52,559 nucleotides of DNA from Akkermansia muciniphila (lineage in GTDB: Bacteria; Verrucomicrobiota; Verrucomicrobiia; Limisphaerales; SXTU01). The notes under the pieces were generated by a model. It searched no databases. It saw only the letters and a list, made by a program, of their open reading frames with translations, and had not been told where the DNA came from. Positions within the stretch are counted from its first letter, which is position 1. Each line of letters starts with the position of its first letter. Positions 50,988 through 52,559 of this stretch are shown here, piece after piece. The stretch lies in NCBI GenBank assembly GCA_945874145.1, contig CAMCFN010000024.1, forward strand, positions 1-52,559, in the 5' to 3' direction. The translations under genes were made by a program, and so were the position numbers.

Positions 50988-52559
50988 GCCATCGCCCCTT
51001 CTCCGCTCACCCCGTCCACACCCACCACACCAAGGGGTAGCGCGTTCAGGAAAACGGGACCATTTTTCCTACCTATACCCCCCCTTGGTGTGGTGGGTGT
51101 GGTGGCACGGGTGCAGGTGTAGGTTTTCAACGGCTTGTATCCGTTCCCGTCCTCTCTGGCGCGGGATTCCTCGCCGCGTTCAATGGCAAATCCGTCGAGG
51201 TCAACGGCGTTGCTGCTCTTGAAGACGGCGGCCAGCTTTGTGCCGATGACTTTCCGCGCCTTCTCGCCGTCGTGTGCATCGGCAGAGCGCAGGCCAGGGA
51301 CTTCAATCCCGGCGGCGTCGGCCAGCTCAAAGATCCGTGAAGTAATCAGCGCGACGCCTAGCAAGTCCTCCTTGGCTACTTCAAGGGCGACGCGGCGAAG
51401 GAAGGTCAACACCGGGTTGCTCACCCGCTCTTGGGCGGCGAGGTGTCCGTCCATCAAGGGCGCTAGTCCGAAAACATTCTGAACAATCCAGTCGAGCGGT
51501 TGGCACCAGTCGCGGAAATCGTGCCGCGTCTCGCTGGTGCGCGGCTTGCCCTGACGGTGCCACTCGCGGACCACGGCGATGACGCACCCCAAAAAATACG
51601 GCTGGCGGGCCTGAATCTCGCCTAAGGTGTCCTTGAAAGCTGCACCCTCTCGCTTGAAGATGCGGATGATGCTCGAACGATTCGCCATGTCGCGCGTCGT
51701 CTCGACGCCGTTGCTGGTCATCAAGATGTAGAAGCGGGACGGGTCCACTTCGATCTCCCGTAAGCCGGGGATGCGACAAGGGAAGGAGCCTTCCGCCGTC
51801 AGGAACGCTTCCAACGCGGGCGAATCCAACGCGCCCCGGTAGTTGTCGAACTGAATGAAGGGCCGCCCGTTCACCAGTTTCTCAAACAGCGATTCATCCA
51901 CACTGCCGACGCCGTTCCGCTTCAAAGGCACCAGCGCAGGACGTTCACCGTAAATCGCGGCCAAGAGCTTCTGCCGATAGGTTTTCCCTGACTGCGATTT
52001 GTCGGCCTCGGCAACATCGGCGGGCACGAAGCCCCGAATCAGGTTGCCCATCCGCAGTGCGGGCGTGATGAAGCTGGCGACGGCGCGGGAACGGTCGCCC
52101 TCGCTCTGGAAATGGAATTCAGACAGAAGCCCCAGCAAAGACTCGACGGCCTCGGTCAGCGGAACGTCGGCGGGCCGCTCACCCTTGACCACCAGCAAGC
52201 CGGTCTCCTCGCTGAAACCCTTCGCGCAAATCTTCAAGCCGCCGTTGGCCTCGGTGACGACGGGGCAGTTCACAAGGCCCGCGATGCTCGGCAGTATGTT
52301 GGTCGCGGCCTGACAATCCAGAAACGCACGCGCGGTGTCCTCCGCGACCGTGGACGGCTTCAAAACTGACTCGCCGCGCTTACCCGTGCGCCATGCAAGG
52401 AATTGCGCGTAGCCCTCAAACAGACTCCGCGCCCCGCTAGGCCGCACGGGTTCAAGAATCAGCGTGCCGGTCATGCCTCGTTGCAGCGAGACGACGGCCT
52501 TACCCCGTGTGAATATCTCGTGACGCGGCGCAATGCGGCGAAACAGATTCGTCGCGGCC
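50984..52559 (-). CDS. Replication-type P-loop ATPase of the mobile element (5' partial)
   Basis: The frame stays open to the right edge, so the N-terminus is outside; at least 524 residues are present, and an internal Met at 52474 is probably not the start. The ATPase core has a Walker A-like ADKSQSGKTY, Walker B as PFIQFDNYRG, a sensor-1-like FYILMTSNG and MANRSSIIRIF with a possible arginine finger. This resembles helicase/primase-like ATPases of phages and plasmids (D5 or DUF927 style); no exact family is claimed. The C-terminus is Thr/Pro/Gly-rich and is encoded by a large inverted repeat. The gene probably starts a minus-strand operon. Confidence 0.7.
   Translation of the reverse strand, partial: AATNLFRRIAPRHEIFTRGKAVVSLQRGMTGTLILEPVRPSGARSLFEGYAQFLAWRTGKRGESVLKPSTVAEDTARAFLDCQAATNILPSIAGLVNCPVVTEANGGLKICAKGFSEETGLLVVKGERPADVPLTEAVESLLGLLSEFHFQSEGDRSRAVASFITPALRMGNLIRGFVPADVAEADKSQSGKTYRQKLLAAIYGERPALVPLKRNGVGSVDESLFEKLVNGRPFIQFDNYRGALDSPALEAFLTAEGSFPCRIPGLREIEVDPSRFYILMTSNGVETTRDMANRSSIIRIFKREGAAFKDTLGEIQARQPYFLGCVIAVVREWHRQGKPRTSETRHDFRDWCQPLDWIVQNVFGLAPLMDGHLAAQERVSNPVLTFLRRVALEVAKEDLLGVALITSRIFELADAAGIEVPGLRSADAHDGEKARKVIGTKLAAVFKSSNAVDLDGFAIERGEESRAREDGNGYKPLKTYTCTRATTPTTPRGGIGRKNGPVFLNALPLGVVGVDGVSGEGAMA
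51016..51104. repeat. Perfect 22-bp inverted repeat in the 3' end of the ATPase gene
   Basis: The arms lie at 51016-51037 and 51081-51102 and are perfectly complementary over 22 bp, with a 43-nt loop. The right arm and its flank also contain two direct copies of GGTGTGGTG (51086-51103). Both arms are coding: on the minus strand they give TPTTPRG and PLGVVGVD. It could be a replication or recombination site, or an attenuating RNA hairpin. Confidence 0.75.

Larger units (their letters stand above)
47266..52559. mobile_element. Integrated mobile element beside the tRNA (right end outside the window)
   Basis: Right of the tRNA the gene content changes from housekeeping to unknown, mostly minus-strand genes: an orphan gene with its own terminator, a decayed ParB-like fragment, two unknown proteins, a LuxR-type HTH protein, a terminase-small-subunit-like protein, a tiny protein and a replication-type ATPase. 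Short direct and inverted repeats lie next to the tRNA 3' end. Integration at a tRNA 3' end is typical of tyrosine recombinases. No integrase, capsid or tail gene is visible, so it may be a satellite, a plasmid-like element or part of a prophage. Confidence 0.65.

Overview
The window is GC-rich chromosomal DNA that most resembles a free-living verrucomicrobium, probably of the Pedosphaera/Limisphaerales group. Four things point there: a DUF1549/DUF1553 protein next to a DUF1501 protein, a PSCyt-type cytochrome fused to a sulfatase-modifying-factor domain, a MoxR-DUF58-vWA cluster, and many short palindromic or heptameric repeats at gene borders. The phylum is inferred from gene content; there is no rRNA in the window.

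Layout. 1-5126: end of an unknown gene, argB-argD on the minus strand (arginine synthesis), then aroB, an exported isoaspartyl peptidase and a small membrane protein on the plus strand. 5234-8299: secreted cytochrome/SUMF1 protein, Nif3-like protein, degenerate receiver protein. 8395-10532: hemQ-hemW, two heme-related genes joined by a TGATG overlap. 10656-19068: MoxR AAA+ ATPase, DUF58, two large vWA membrane proteins and a DUF4175-like membrane protein, mostly joined by ATGA overlaps. 19197-23641: DUF1549/DUF1553 and DUF1501 proteins. 23812-30055: repeat protein, transaldolase, a receiver/histidine-kinase-like protein, and a three-gene glycan cluster (methyltransferase, VanZ-like protein, glycosyltransferase). 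30155-41556: DUF192 lipoprotein, DUF3999 and DUF2339 membrane proteins, RapA, then nusB, a PHP phosphoesterase and ftsY. 41557-41977 is a non-coding, palindrome-rich stretch between convergent genes. 41978-43086: dapA and a small upstream gene. 43301-47125: overlapping operon queE, class III aminotransferase, rsmA (ksgA), Nudix hydrolase.

At 47191 a CAT-anticodon tRNA gene marks a sharp change. Everything to the right edge looks like an integrated mobile element: direct and inverted short repeats beside the tRNA, an orphan gene with a strong terminator, a decayed ParB-like fragment, two unknown proteins, a LuxR-type HTH protein, a terminase-small-subunit-like protein and a replication-type ATPase that runs off the window. 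No integrase or structural phage gene is visible.

The most interesting signals are repeats rather than genes. A paired-hairpin element with TTGCA loops is inserted in frame inside hemW and inside the DUF1549 gene, and a half copy lies between genes. A second family of about 7-nt tandem repeats sits at gene starts and is translated in two proteins. The island also carries an iteron-like TGGCAAATC block and a 22-bp inverted repeat inside the 3' end of its ATPase gene.
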